This document shows positions 1-11,653 of a stretch of DNA of 64,000 nt, in pieces (within the stretch, counting starts at the first letter, position 1; each line of letters starts with the position of its first letter). The notes below the pieces were generated by a model. That model was not told the origin of the DNA. It worked only from the letters and a program-made list of their open reading frames with translations, and searched no databases. The position numbers were made by a program, and so were the translations under genes. The DNA is from Endocalyx cinctus. Lineage: Eukaryota; Ascomycota; Sordariomycetes; Amphisphaeriales; Apiosporaceae. The stretch covers positions 1,027,345-1,091,344 of the forward strand of contig BCKC01000008.1 in the NCBI GenBank assembly GCA_001600455.1, in the 5' to 3' direction.

Positions 1-796
1 GCCTGATATTCGAACCTACAATATATTACTGTCAGCGAGCTTAACACCTCTATACCTGAGCACCACCCAGCTAGAATCACGTTGTTCCGCACAGCAGTGC
101 TCTAGCTTATTCACTGCTGTACCACCAGACCAACTGCCACCCAACTAGAGGTGCCATATGCGGACAGACCAGTCAGTATATGACAAGGCTGTACAGGAAA
201 GGTTATTAATACTAAGCATTGCCCGCCAAACGCTTAGGCCTTCACTATATGTTAGGGAGAGCTTGAGTAAGTGATGTGGGTAGGTATATATCGCTGTAAA
301 CAACTAGACACACTTATTTGAAGTATTGCCCGTACCACGTCCCATTTCCTTCGGGATCCGTTTTCTTCGCATAACTTATCTGGTGTACGAAGTATAAGTA
401 TGTATAAATATAACTGCTCAGGACCACCACTTGATTGATAAGTAGCTGAGACAGTAAAAGCGGAAAATGCGCTATCCCCGATTTGTACATCCATATGGAT
501 GGATAAATCAGTTACCCGTGCCACGCCCCACTTATCCTGAGTTCGTTTGGGACACTACAAGTAGCTTTTAAGTGCATAATAGCGATTCTATTGCATATTG
601 ATACTCAATCCCATTAATTGATCCCAAGAAGCTACTTCTATCGATAAGGATTTTTACATGAAGCTTCCAATATCCGAATGATCATTTCTGTGTTCGTGTC
701 GCGTACTCAACATTATTATTTAAGCTTATCCGACATAGAATTTTAAGAGATTCCACAAGAAAAAAATCGAATAGAAGAAAGCAGAAGAAAAACGCC
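1..796. other. AT-rich spacer upstream of PRP38, no gene seen
   Basis: No convincing gene. An open frame on the minus strand (252-524) lacks recognisable similarity and has spacer-like composition. Two imperfect copies of a short motif (near 329 CCCGTACCACGTCCCA and near 514 CCCGTGCCACGCCCCA) lie about 185 bases apart. They could be remnants of a decayed repeat or chance. The last 100 bases before the ATG are A-rich, as expected for a fungal 5' leader. Confidence 0.5.
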
Positions 797-1627
797 ATGA
801 AATCCGACACCCACCATGCCGACGAGCGGCGCTTCCTGGACGAACGGGGCGGCAACGTCGAACTGGCGCCGAACGGGCTGAACCCGGCGACGATCATGGA
901 GAAGGCGGTGCGTGAGCGGATCGTGGACAGCTACTTCTGGAAGGAGCAGTGCTTCGGCGTGAACGAGGCGGACATAATAGACCGGGTGGTCGACCACGTC
1001 AGCTTCATCGGCGGTACCTACGGCGTCTCGCAGAAGCCGACGCCGTTCCTGTGCCTCGCCTTCAAGCTGCTGCAGCTAGCCCCCGGCGACGACGTGATCG
1101 AGGAGTACCTGCGGTTCGGCGGCGACAAGTTCAAGTACCTGCGCGCGCTCGCGTGCTTCTACGTGCGGCTGACGCGCCGCGCCGAGAACGTCTACAAGAT
1201 CCTCGAGCCTTTTCTGCAGGATTATCGGAAGCTGAGGAGGAAAGGTCGCGCGGGTACCAGCTTGACCTTCATCGACCAGTTCGTCGACGACTTGTTGACC
1301 AAGGACCGCGTCTGCGCCACTAGTCTCTGGCAGATGACCAAGCGCGAGATATTGGAAGATCTAGAGGTCTTGGAACCACGCGAGAGCCCGCTGGGCGACA
1401 TTGAGGAACTGCTGGAGGAGATGGATGATAATGCCAAGGACGAGGTTATGGACGACGTCCGTGAGGGTAGCAGTGATGGCGAGGTGGTGGAGAGAGAATC
1501 GGATAGAGAACGTCGACCATCGACGTCGGGATCGAGCGACAGACGAGATTCATTCTCCGGTGATCGTGACAAATCGCGAGATCGGATGGATGTGGACCAG
1601 AGCGATAGTGATGATTCAAAGAGATGA
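797..1627 (+). CDS. PRP38: Pre-mRNA-splicing factor 38 (PRP38 family)
   Basis: A single-exon gene for a 276-residue protein. Residues about 10-180 form the PRP38 domain, with the family signatures VRERIVDSYFWKEQCFG, FIGGTYG, PTPFLCLAFKLLQL and GGDKFKYLRALACFYVRLT. PRP38 is a U4/U6.U5 tri-snRNP component needed for spliceosome activation. The C-terminal 75 residues are acidic and Ser/Arg/Asp-rich with no fold, which is common in fungal PRP38 (RS-like tail). The ATG lies in a good context (AACGCCATGA) and is the first Met of the conserved N-terminus. The conserved domain uses strongly G/C-ending codons, while the tail and flanks do not. It is convergent with gatA, whose stop is 290 bases away. 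The domain assignment is secure from family knowledge; the exact role in this organism is inferred. Confidence 0.95.
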   Translation: MKSDTHHADERRFLDERGGNVELAPNGLNPATIMEKAVRERIVDSYFWKEQCFGVNEADIIDRVVDHVSFIGGTYGVSQKPTPFLCLAFKLLQLAPGDDVIEEYLRFGGDKFKYLRALACFYVRLTRRAENVYKILEPFLQDYRKLRRKGRAGTSLTFIDQFVDDLLTKDRVCATSLWQMTKREILEDLEVLEPRESPLGDIEELLEEMDDNAKDEVMDDVREGSSDGEVVERESDRERRPSTSGSSDRRDSFSGDRDKSRDRMDVDQSDSDDSKR

Positions 1628-1917
1628 TGCAACTAAAAAGATGGTTTTATCGACATCTATAATCCGCGGGCAAGCACGGCTACCCCGATCTACCTCATGG
1701 GGTGCTATGGCTATTACATACAGGTATGTTTGCAAATTCGAGGAGCAATTTCTCTTTTTGAGCGTCATCGCTTATTATTGCGGTGTATCTTCATATTTAC
1801 ATAAGGATTATGGAGTCTCCCTAGGCCATTCAACTAATATACACGGGTCTTCAGGCTAAATCTTCGTGGGCTAGATTAAGCCTAACTTATGATAAGGATT
1901 CTACGAACACTAAGAAA

Positions 1918-3520
1918 TCAAATTTCGTTACTCATGTGCCTCGAAACATGGCCCGAGAGAGTCTCGGCGATAGATAGTACTCGAGCATCATCCCAGTATT
2001 GCCCGATCACTTGCAAGCCCCCAAAGTCGAGTAATTTTTCCTCATCTTTAGTCGGGTCAACAGGGATATCCATAGGTATGCTTATCGCGGGAAGTCCAGC
2101 CAAACTAGCGGGCACTGTGAAAACATCATTCATGTATGAGTCTAGTGGTGTTTGCTTTAGGACATTTTCGAGTAATGGCGGTGGGGTTGGTGCCGTGGGA
2201 CAGAGGAGGAAATCGATCTGTGGCGGTCCAAATTTGTTCTCCAACTCAATGGAATCGTCCATATCACTTAGATCAAACGCCTGCTCATCGTGGAGCGGAT
2301 TCGAGAGTCGGAAGACCCTGTCGAAATCCTTTCTGACGAGCCGGCGTACCTTTTGGGCTTGGATGAAATAGTTGTCTATAGCTTCAGAGCTTAGGGTATA
2401 GGAACCAAGTAATATGCGACGTTTTACCTCGCTGCCGAAACCGCTTCCTCTTGTGCCAGCGTACAGAACACCGTCTAGGGAGTCACTCTTGTTTTTGCTA
2501 TCTCGACGGCCGTAGCGAATTCCGTCGTACTTGGAAAGATTAGATGCCGCCTCGGCCGGGGCTATCACGTAGTAAGCCGAGAGGGCATTCTTCGTCGAGG
2601 GAAGGGATACGGGCACTACCCGAGCGCCGAGGTTTTTGGCCTTTTCAATAGCCCACAGCCATCCCTGATGCACGCGAGGATCGAGCTCACTGATGTTATA
2701 CTCCAACGGAATACCGAAGGTAATCCCACGTAACGCTGAACTGGGCGTCCAAGATGAATACCCTTGTCTCTGAGAGGTACAGCGCTCCCGCACCTGAGTT
2801 GGGATCGAGGTAGGGTCTTGGGGATCATGTTCCCGATACAAGCCTTGTTCTATAATGGCGGCGCCAATGGGCCTCACGGTTTTCGCCAGCAACCCGACGG
2901 TGTCCAACGAGTTAGCGTAGGGAAGGACGCCCCAGCGCGATAGCATTCCGTACGACGGTTTGAACCCCACGGTTCGCGTGTATGCGGCCGGCATGCGGAC
3001 CGATCCGCCCGTGTCGGTCCCCAGAGCTAGCTCCGCCTTTCCTTCCCGCACCGAGACGGCACTGCCTCCCGAACTTCCGCCGGCCGAGTACTTCTCGAGA
3101 GGTGGTACGTTGCGAATCGTTTCGAATGCGGATGTCGTAGAGTGCGTTCCCATGCCGAACTCGTCCATGCCCGCTTTCGCGACGACGTCGAAGTTCCGTC
3201 GCCTCAGCTGCGTCACGATGGTCGCCTCGAAGGGTATTTCGGTGTTGGCGAGGATATTGGATGCGCATGTTGTAGGATGACCTTTGGCGGAGATGTTGTC
3301 CTTTACTGCAAGAGAAATACTCTCTCCGACCACGTCTGTCAAATAATTTAGCGATTTGTTGGGAAAGGCTTGTCCTGCGAATAAAAGCTCCGTGAGACTT
3401 ACTGCTATCATGATTTTGAGCTTGGTGAAGGGATCGGCGATGAACAATACCGGCCCTCCATTGGGTGAGTATCACCCTCTGGGTGGCTTTGATATATGTA
3501 GGTCTAACATGTGTAGACAT
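1918..3520 (-). CDS. HER2: Glutamyl-tRNA(Gln) amidotransferase subunit A, mitochondrial (amidase signature)
   Basis: Proposed exons are 3520-3403 and 3335-1918, with a 67-nt intron (GTAAGT...GACAG, branch-like GCTAAAT), giving 511 residues. GatA hydrolyses glutamine and passes ammonia to misacylated Glu-tRNA(Gln) in mitochondria. The amidase Lys-Ser-Ser triad is visible: Lys in AVKDNIS, Ser in TDTGGSV and the nucleophile region SAGGSSGGSA. PTTCAS, DEFGMGTHS and the C-terminal AGLPAISIP also match GatA. The start is the weak point. The catalytic Lys falls near residue 51, earlier than is typical (about 60-80), so an N-terminal segment is short or missing and another upstream exon could exist. 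The long frame beginning at 3447 starts on TTG, not ATG, and would translate the proposed intron. It is divergent from the phosphoesterase gene across 422 bases. Confidence 0.85.
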
Positions 3521-3942
3521 GTAGACCGAATGTGTATTATTCTCTAGCTCTGTGCTGCTCTAATGGGAATTTCAATTAATCCCTAAACTGCATCTTTTCC
3601 ATCACCAATTTCTGAGTAGTGTAGAAGCATAATAGCTTTCTTTAGGTACATAAAAATGTATAACTCATTTATTGCATAAAGCATATTATAAAATGCTACA
3701 CTAATGCAGGTGTGACGTGTGACGCAATGGTTAAAGTGATCTATTTCCGTACCGGGTAGGTATTTACAAACAGCTTCTTGGGTTCTGTCTCAGATATTAG
3801 AGCTTTGACATGATTGGTAACGGCACTCGGTTGCCTGACTGATAGCTTGTCAAACATACACTTGTCAATAAATACTCATTCTTACAACAACTTTATTGAT
3901 AAAATAGACTTCAGATTCACCGTTTCGTTATTGCAGTCCACC
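3521..3942. promoter_or_regulatory. Shared divergent upstream region (gatA / phosphoesterase)
   Basis: This is 422 bases of AT-rich sequence between two divergent start codons, with no coding potential. It must contain the promoters of both genes. I see no unambiguous TATA box. The last 15 bases before the phosphoesterase ATG (GCAGTCCACC) form a good initiation context. Confidence 0.4.
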
Positions 3943-5866
3943 ATGATTACCGAAGCTATTCTCTTCGGCGCATCCCTAGCAACAGTTGCTAGGGGAGCTC
4001 AGCCAGGCGCTCCAGCTCCTGTTGCTGCTCCTATGCGAAACTTAGAATGGGGCCAGATCAACTTTCTTCACACAACAGATACTCATGGCTGGCTCGGTGG
4101 TCATATACAGGAGTAAGTGATGCATCGACGTGTTTAGATGTAATGATCTAGACTAATTCATTCTTAGAACACAGTACTCCGCTGATTGGGGTGACTATAT
4201 CTCCTTCACCGAACACATGCGAAGAAAAGCGGACGAACAAGGTGTCGACCTCATAGTTATAGATACCGGTGATCGGATAGAAGGAAACGGACTATACGAT
4301 GGTTCCGATCCTAAGGGTAAATACATTTACGATGTCTTCCGTCAACAGTCTGTCGATGTCTTATGTACGGGAAACCACGAACTATACCACGAAGATGCTG
4401 TCACGCGAGAGCACAATACCACAGTTCCGAACTTCAAGAAATCGTACATCGCATCGAACCTCGATTACATAGAGCCGGAGACCGGTAACCAGATCCCTCA
4501 GGCGCAACGCTACATCAAATTCAAAACGAAGAATCAAGGGTACAGCGTCGTGGCGCTCGGGTTCCTATTCGATTTCGATCGTAACGCGAATAACAGCGTG
4601 GTGCAACCAGTTGAGCAAACTCTCAAGGAGCCATGGTTCCAAAAGGCCATCAAAGAGAAACCTGATCTATTCCTGGTCATCGGGCATGTTGGACTTAGGA
4701 TGAAAGAGTTTGAGCAGATATTCAAAGTCATCAGGGACCAGAACTGGTATACCCCGATTGCATTTTTTGGCGGCCACGCGCACGTGCGAGATGCCAGGAA
4801 ATTCGACGAGAACGCCTTTGCCATGGCCAGCGGCCGGTATTTGGAAACCATCGGATGGGCTTCCATCAACGGTATCAAGAAGAAATCTCCCCCAAGCGAG
4901 GTTTCCACCCAAGCCGCAGTGTCGTTCACGAGACGATACATCGATAATAACCTCCTTGGTCTCCAGTACCACAGCGGATTGAACGAGACGACGTTTCCTA
5001 CCGAGCACGGTCAAAACGTCACCAAGATGATTACGGCGGCTAGGAAAGAAATGAAACTTGACCACACATTCGGATGTGCACCGCGGGATCTCTGGATGTC
5101 TCGGGCAGAATACCCGAGCGATTCGAGCATTTTTACCTGGCTCGAGCAGAAGGTCGTCCCCGAAGCCGTTATCAACAAGAACAGAACAGGTACTCCGAGG
5201 TTGTCTATTATTAACACGGGCGCCGTACGCTTTGACATCTTCAAAGGAGCCTTCACGAAAGACTCAACATACCTCATTTCCCCGTTCACCAGCAAATTCA
5301 ACTACATTCCCGATGTTCCGTATCCCATTGCCGCCAAGGTCTTGTCCCTGCTCAACAACGGAGGCCAAGTCCTCGGCGGATCCGACCTCGACACAAAATA
5401 CCTGTCCATCCCAGAACAGGTAGCGCCATCTCCTTACCTATTTAAGGAGCCCGCGGCGGTTCCTTCAAACCTCCGCGTGTTCACCAACGGGGACCAAAAA
5501 CCGCTGAACGGGGACGAAAGCGACGGCTTCGTCGAAGGTAACGGCAATGCTATGGAGCCCGACCTCGTCAGTGGATATACCACCAAGGACGACTTCGGCG
5601 AAGACGGCGACGACGCTGTGCACTCGCCTATCCAGTTCTACGCGGTCCCCAATTGCATTCAGTCCAAGGTCGCGTTCCCGCCCGACGGCAGTGACCCCGA
5701 GAAAGTTGATCTGGTTTTCATCGACTACGTCCAGCCATGGATCATCCCCGCGCTTCAGTTCAGCGGTGGCGATTACAAGACGGACGATATCCAAGTGTAC
5801 TCGGAGGATACGTTGTCCGATGCCATGGTTAACTGGGTTCAAGAGAACTGGGGTAGCGGATGTTAG
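3943..5866 (+). CDS. Secreted calcineurin-like metallophosphoesterase / 5'-nucleotidase-like (YHR202W type)
   Basis: Exons are 3943-4112 and 4168-5866, with a 55-nt intron (GTAAGT...TTCTTAG), encoding 622 residues. An N-terminal hydrophobic segment (about residues 3-18) reads as a signal peptide. All metal-binding motifs of the metallophosphoesterase fold are present: D46-x-H48 (TTDTHGW), D92 in [10 protein letters not shown]126-H127 in TGNHE, H230 in IGHVG and H260-x-H262 in GGHAHV. The region after about residue 340 resembles the 5'-nucleotidase C-terminal domain ([13 protein letters not shown]). The order and spacing fit the YHR202W subgroup of the UshA/5'-nucleotidase family. The likely job is hydrolysis of a nucleotide or other phosphoester outside the cytosol (vacuole or secreted); the substrate is unknown. 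The start is the CCACCATG at 3943, needed to include the signal peptide and the first metal motif. Confidence 0.9.
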
Positions 5867-6778
5867 TTTATGATAGACCGTGTAAGGCTGATAGAGGGTT
5901 GACGTTCGTCCGTTTTCTTATTCTTTATTTGGGTTTGGGTTTTGTCAAATTTGGTTCTCATTCGATACGGTATGGTTTGGTTAGATAGACTTCTTGGGAA
6001 ATGGATTTTAAGGGGGCTCGGATTGTATAGGAATCGGTAAGCCAAATTGCTAAGTACCTAGATGACTATTAGGTAAAGTCTATGCTTTGTATCAAATGAA
6101 TATGTATAGTTCGATATATTTATTATCTTGAGGAAGTTGAGTAGTATAATTATAATCCTCCTGAATATGTGCCCAGTATGTACAATGACAGCACGGGTTT
6201 CTCCTTCATATTTACAATATCACCTGCACCACCAGCTAATTTGACTTGATCTTCTTCCGTCCTTTACTGCCGAATCAGGTCGAAAAAATTCGAGGCTGTA
6301 CGGCATGTACCTCGATAAAGGTTGCGATGGGTAAAGCAACCTGTACATGCAGTTTCCCTGGCTCTTTCTTGCTGTTCCTGGGACGTTTGGGTATGGTTCG
6401 TATAAATACGGGTGCACGAAATGACCTCATTCTCTCGCGGGATTTAGAGCGTTGGTCGACATAATCTCGCTAGGATTACCGACAATTGATAAACAATCTA
6501 AGTCTTGTCGTATTTCGCACCACGTCACAAACAGCCGTCCAGCTTTTGCAGTTTTTGCAATCTTTTTCTCTCTTGACCTTCTCAACTCTTATCTTGGATC
6601 GGTCAAAGAGGGAATGCGTTGGGTACATCAGTATTAGAAGGTGTAGATCGGTGTTTCGTGGAGGTGGCGACTTCTTGCGAGATAATTGTGTGTATCTGTG
6701 TTTCGTTCGTGTCCCATACGTGGAAAGAGAGGGCAAACGAACGAGTTGAAATCGGGGACGCGTGAACATGCGTCTCGC
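5867..6778. other. Tail-to-tail spacer between phosphoesterase and ISY1
   Basis: This 912-base spacer receives the 3' ends of both flanking genes. It holds AT-rich sequence with short T runs and a TTAGGTA/TACCTAG motif pair near 6053-6075. Several short open frames exist on both strands but none has a recognisable protein or codon bias. Confidence 0.5.
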
Positions 6779-7658
6779 CTACTGAATAGAATCGAGCAGT
6801 TTCCGCCGTCTCCGATTCAGCAGCTCCTCCTGTACCTCCTCCAACGTAGGCAGCACCCAACCTTTCCCGTCTCCCGTATCGCCCGGCAACGGTTCCCAGC
6901 CGGGAGGTAAAGTCGGCTCGGCGCCTTTCTTGCCTCCCCCCTTTTTCATCAGCACCTCCAAGGCTTCCTTCTCCTTCTCGGCCTCGTACGCCAGCAGGAC
7001 CTCGTCCTCCTCGTCGGGCGCGTAGCCGTAATACTTAGCGTCGACCGCTTTTCTCAGGTCGTCGCGCGTCTCCAGCGGCTTCTCGCTATCGTGCAGGCGC
7101 CTCTGGGCGGCGGCCTCGAACAGCTCCTTGACGCCGGGAAGCTCCTTCGCCCGGCCGAAGTACCGATACCCTTTCCCGCCGCCGGGGATCTCTCGGCCCT
7201 GCTCGTCGTAGATCTTGGCGCCGCCGCGCATGTAGTTGGGACCGCCGAGGTTCCGGATCTGCACCTCCCACATGTGCTTCTCGCGCATGAGCTTGTTGAT
7301 CTCGTCGTTCAGGTCCCGGATCTGGTAGTCCGACAGCGAGACGTCCTGGATCCGCGACACCTTGCGCGATATCTCCTTCAGGGTCTGGCCGCGCCATTTC
7401 TCGCACGACGGGATCGAGTCGACCTCGGTGATGTTGCGCGGTCGTCGGGCTCGTCCCGCGTCGATTATGCCGAGGTCCGCCGCTTGCGCTTCCCGGAAGC
7501 GGAAGAGCATCGATTGCGCTTTTTCCGAGTTTCGTGCCTGTGAATCATCAAGAGAGGAAAAAAGTTAGTATGGTAAATAGAGGGCGAGAAGGGAGGAGAA
7601 AACGGGGGGGAATGATATTGGGTGACAGAGGGTAGAATGGAGATACTATACATACCAT
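6779..7658 (-). CDS. ISY1: Pre-mRNA-splicing factor ISY1
   Basis: Exon 1 is just the start codon (7658-7656), followed at once by a GTATGT donor. A 118-nt intron (7655-7538) ends in CACAG, and exon 2 runs 7537-6779, giving 253 residues. The joined N-terminus reads MARNSEKAQSMLFRFREAQA, the hallmark start of Isy1. Further family blocks are ITEVDSIPSCEKWRG, SLSDYQIRDLNDEINKLM, W-x2-QIRNLGGPNY and KGYRYFGRAKELPGV. Isy1 belongs to the NineTeen (Prp19/Cwc) complex and stabilises the catalytic spliceosome after the first step. The C-terminal part is charged and includes a Lys/Gly-rich stretch. The in-frame Met at 7510 would drop the conserved first ten residues, so the spliced start is preferred. 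Confidence 0.93.
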
Positions 7659-9210
7659 TTTGAGAGATGTATTATTGAAATTGGTATATCTTTAATGGAC
7701 GGAATATCAGAAGAAATGATAATTCAGAACTTCGGAAGCAAGTTGTCTTTGAGACGATCGGCCTTGTTTATGTTGAGCGACAATGCTTTCTTTTCTTTTT
7801 TTTTCCTATCCTTGAAGGGTTATCTTTTCAGCCTCGCTCAGCATTGGAAGTTTTACCCAAAGAAAATAAAGTGGATCAGTAATAGGTATTTCTGTGGCAT
7901 TTTATTATGGGGAAATGTCCATCATTGTGGCGTTGGTTCTTTTGAGTCCCTTTAGTGAATGATACAGTGCTACCTCCCGGACGCGCTTGACTCTTATTAA
8001 TAAACCTTACAACTTAATTCTCAAACTCATCTTTACAAAAACAGTATTCATCTAATCAGCAGGATGAAATATCATAAAGAAGTAGTATGTACTTGGCTTG
8101 CTATTTAGATTATTTTGAATCATCTCTTCTAATCGACTATAGGTAAAACTTGTCAAGGTCAAGTCTTCTATAATTGCTGTCACGCGACTTTGCCAGAAGC
8201 AAAATCATCGCTGAGACAGTCTAAGCATTTCCTCATCCCTTTGTAGGAAACGGACACCATTTCAATTTTTCTATAACTCTTTTCTCTTACTTATCCCACG
8301 GGAGAGAGATTAATTGGAAATTTGACAATTAAAATTTTTTATCTACGTCAAGTGACGCGTCTTCCACACTTCTCACCAGTTTACAAGCCCACTTCAAGGA
8401 CAATATCTACATCGATATTTTGTCAGCTGTGAACCTGCTTTCTTTTTTCTTTCCTTACTCGTATCTTTTATTTATATCACTCTACTTTTGAAATTAATGA
8501 AACCGAAATCAAGCCTTCGCGATGATGAAATTTGTTGGCTCAAGCCATGGAATCCACGGTTCTCGAACCTACGGAGCATGACAAAACCTAAAGAACAGAG
8601 ATCAGAGCAAGGCAGCCACGACACCATCCAGGTTTTTACTCATCAGGCGATCACGCCAACCACAGCTATGACGACAAATTGCACATCATAGAGAGTACTC
8701 TTAGTACTCGATGAACCAGATATAGTTTTCAATCGGAGCTGTGCGGGATGTAAGCTAAAAACCGGTCGGTCAAGTGGCCAGAGACTCATTGGTTAAGACC
8801 TAATCAAAAGGTCGTAACCTTTAATTCTCTTGTTCGTCGCTTCGTTCGACGTTGCAGAAACAAAGATGCCCAGTGATGACGAATGTGTCCAAAAAGCCAA
8901 ATTTGCAGGCAGCCTGAACACACTCTAGCCTTCGGCCGGAGCGAGGGAACGGTTGTCATTGAGAACCTGAGAGCTAATCTGAGGGCCTTCACATCTATTT
9001 CTGATCTTTTACTTTGTTTGAATAAATTACTGATATAATATCAAGAAGGTCTTTTGAGAGTACCATTGTACTCCCCGGCAAGAGCGTTAAGAAGAGGCAT
9101 GCCAGAAACTCTTGGAATTTTGTACGATCTCAAAATCCAAAAGGGGAGATAATCTTCGACCAGAACTCGAAGCCCCAGATTATGAAAGATATTGCTCGAA
9201 CCGTCCGTCT

Positions 9211-9268
9211 CGGCCCATTCTTAAGCCAGATCTTTTGGGTATCTTGACGCAAGACCTAGAATGGGCCG
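9211..9268. repeat. Inverted repeat, 11-bp perfect arms
   Basis: The left arm CGGCCCATTCT (9211-9221) and right arm AGAATGGGCCG (9258-9268) are perfect complements separated by 36 bases. It could form a hairpin or be a remnant of a mobile-element end. About one such pair by chance is plausible in a window of this size. Confidence 0.5.
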
Positions 9269-11472
9269 TATTTCATACCACGTGAGCGTATGGGCTTACT
9301 CTAATAAGACCTTTCACCGTGGTCCGCCTCCTGGATGCATCGACACGACATTGATATCATGCCATGCCAGGAAGTGTATACGCCATTATTGTACTTGACT
9401 CAGCACCCCTCGCGGTAAGACGCGATCCATGCCTTGGAGTCCATCTTCGCTTTCACGTACAAGATGATTGCAGTTCAAGTTATCGAGAACAATATCTGAG
9501 TCAGCAGAGCATTCTCGTATTGATCCTGACGTTCGGTCAGACTGTGGCGGCTCGCATTATGCAGTTCAGCCGCGTCAAATGGCGATACTACTATGTACAC
9601 TACAAATGAATTTTACCGACTTTTACGTGGGTAAAAATGATCAAACTTGCAGCACTTTTAATATACTATGCTATAACGGAAACATAACTGTTTCAGTTAA
9701 AAACAAGCAACGATGTGAAGGTATTGTTTCGATGGTTCAGTATAGTCCTAAGAACTATAATGTATGAGAATGGGCCTCGTAGTATCATCAGGGCCATTAT
9801 TGGCTTCTAACATTCCAGCTATCGACGAATTCTTCGATGAACCGATCATCGTATCTATCTTGACCAATACTTCTAAGGAGGTTGGTTGCCTCGATGCGCC
9901 CTTGGCGGTCAGGGTGCGACGTCTCAAAGCCTTCACTGGTCGGTGTTTTTGAAGAAGGCCGGATCGTATTCTTCCCCGGTTTCGCGAAAGACTGCCTGGC
10001 CTAAGGTGCCAGACGCGCCAATGTGGCCTATTTACATAGAGTCCCTTGAGTTTGGCAAGCGTGGGAGTGTTCGAATAAAGCCCCGCTCCTCTTCGCATTG
10101 GTAAGGCGTCCTCGCCTAAATGCCTCCATCAAAGAGGCCAGTGGCTCACTATCGGGGATCACGTTGATCTCGTAAAAACCGTCTGAGAATAGCAATATGA
10201 TAAAGTGCTCTAATGTACCGGTGCCTACTATATTGGATAATCCTTTGAAAACGGTCTCAATCGGCGAGTGCTCCGTACAAAAACAAGCTTAGTGCTACTA
10301 GTTAGGAATAGTACCCACCGGTCTATTTCTCGACTGCTCAAAAGCCGTTTTGATGGCTGTTCTCTTATGCATAACTCATACATACGCTATACCGCTAGTT
10401 AATTACAGAGTAGCTGGGAATAGTTTCAGCCGAGCTCAAGCAAAGGCAGCAAGTAGTATTACTTCAGGGTTGTCTGCGGCACAGCACTTAGTAGAACAGT
10501 AAGGAGGTCCGTCTATACCCCTTATAGCTATCCCNCCCCCCTACACAAAAAAAAAAAAATCATGTAGCTTTTCTGAATAAATCAATCATCGACGTTTGAA
10601 CTACTCTACAGATACTCTCCATGATTCGCACAATGATATGATAGATCATTCAAAGACTAGCGCAATCGGAATATTCGCTTTAGCCGAGCCTGCGCCACTT
10701 TGTTACTCGGGTTTATCAAGAATAGAGGAATAAGAATATAAGAGTATGTTTAAGGTCCAAGCCATCACCCCCAAAGAAGTAGTAGATTATACAATGAGCC
10801 CATCTTTTGAACACGCGATAAATAGATATAGATATTATATCGCTACCACTTCTAACCTACCTCAAAATTGATCGAGTAATGTTACATGTGACTCATTCAA
10901 TTATTTACCTAATTCATAGGCAAGGTTTCTCGTATTTCTCAACCCGAATAAGCAAAACTCGCTTAAATCTTTCTACATAGTATACATTAGTGTAGGCATC
11001 CCTCGGGCCTTTTCTGTAATAAAGAAATCTAGATCTGGGATATATACCAGGTATTGAAGAATGCAAGGGCCAAGAGGTGGGAAAAACCAGACTATGGGCA
11101 AGCTGACAGGGCTGGAAATTGACAAAAACAGCAGAAAAGTGCCAATCAGAACTTTATAGAAAATCCTATTTTCTTATCCCCTGTTCCCTGCCCCTTGTTC
11201 TCCCCCCCTTTTTTTTTTCTTCTTCGTAGCGCAATTTCAAGATCGTGATAGTTTAACCTGTACGTACCCGGTCAAAATGGGGAAATTCTGCATTAAACTC
11301 CAATTTCTGCCAGTGCGGCCATGGTAGCTGAACGTTGCGATGAACTATTATTAGGGTGACTAATTTACCTAAACATACCAAAGGACTATTCTGCCTAGAG
11401 ATGAAATAAAGCATTAGGAGTTTTCATGTGGCACAGCAGTTCTACGAGCCTAGAGAATATCAACTTCCTACG

Positions 11473-11483
11473 TATATATAAAG
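11473..11483 (+). promoter_or_regulatory. TATA box of the small secreted protein gene
   Basis: TATATATAAAG lies about 170 bases before the ATG at 11654. It is followed by a CT-rich leader (around 11545-11575) and a CATCATCACATTC stretch just before the start. This is a typical strong fungal promoter layout and suggests high or inducible expression. Confidence 0.55.
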
Positions 11484-11653
11484 ACGCGATGAGCTCCTCT
11501 ACTTTCGATATGAAGATCACTTCTGATCATCGCATCATCTCTCACTCGTGTTCTCTTTTCTCAAGAGTATCAGCCTTTCGTTTGAAATCATTTATAGTAT
11601 ATAAATCCTCTTAATACGTAATTAATTTACATCATCATCACATTCGTTCAACG

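Larger units (their letters stand above)
7659..11653. other. 4-kb spacer: no intact gene; possible decayed sequence at 9.3-10.1 kb
   Basis: This stretch is AT-rich with only short open frames. Those around 9364-10104 have somewhat better composition and read through on both strands, but I recognise no family and they are broken by stops. An 11-bp perfect inverted repeat sits at 9211-9221 / 9258-9268. One ambiguous base (N) is at 10535 within a C run, followed by an A run of about 13. A CT-rich tract near 11190-11225 and a TATA-like box at 11473 belong to the next gene's promoter. Confidence 0.45.

Noticed and set aside
366..400. ATAACTT...GTACGAAGTATAAG, superficially like a loxP-type recombination site
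   Set aside because: The arms do not match each other as inverted repeats over more than a few bases; similarity is coincidental.
2912..3335. Continuation of the 202-codon minus-strand frame across the GatA gene
   Set aside because: Only its first 39 codons fit as GatA exon 1; beyond the splice site it overlaps conserved amidase sequence in the wrong frame.
8701..8790. Possible Zn2Cys6 transcription factor fragment (NRSCAGCKLKTGR)
   Set aside because: Only two of the six cysteines are present and the frame is short; not enough to support a pseudogene call.
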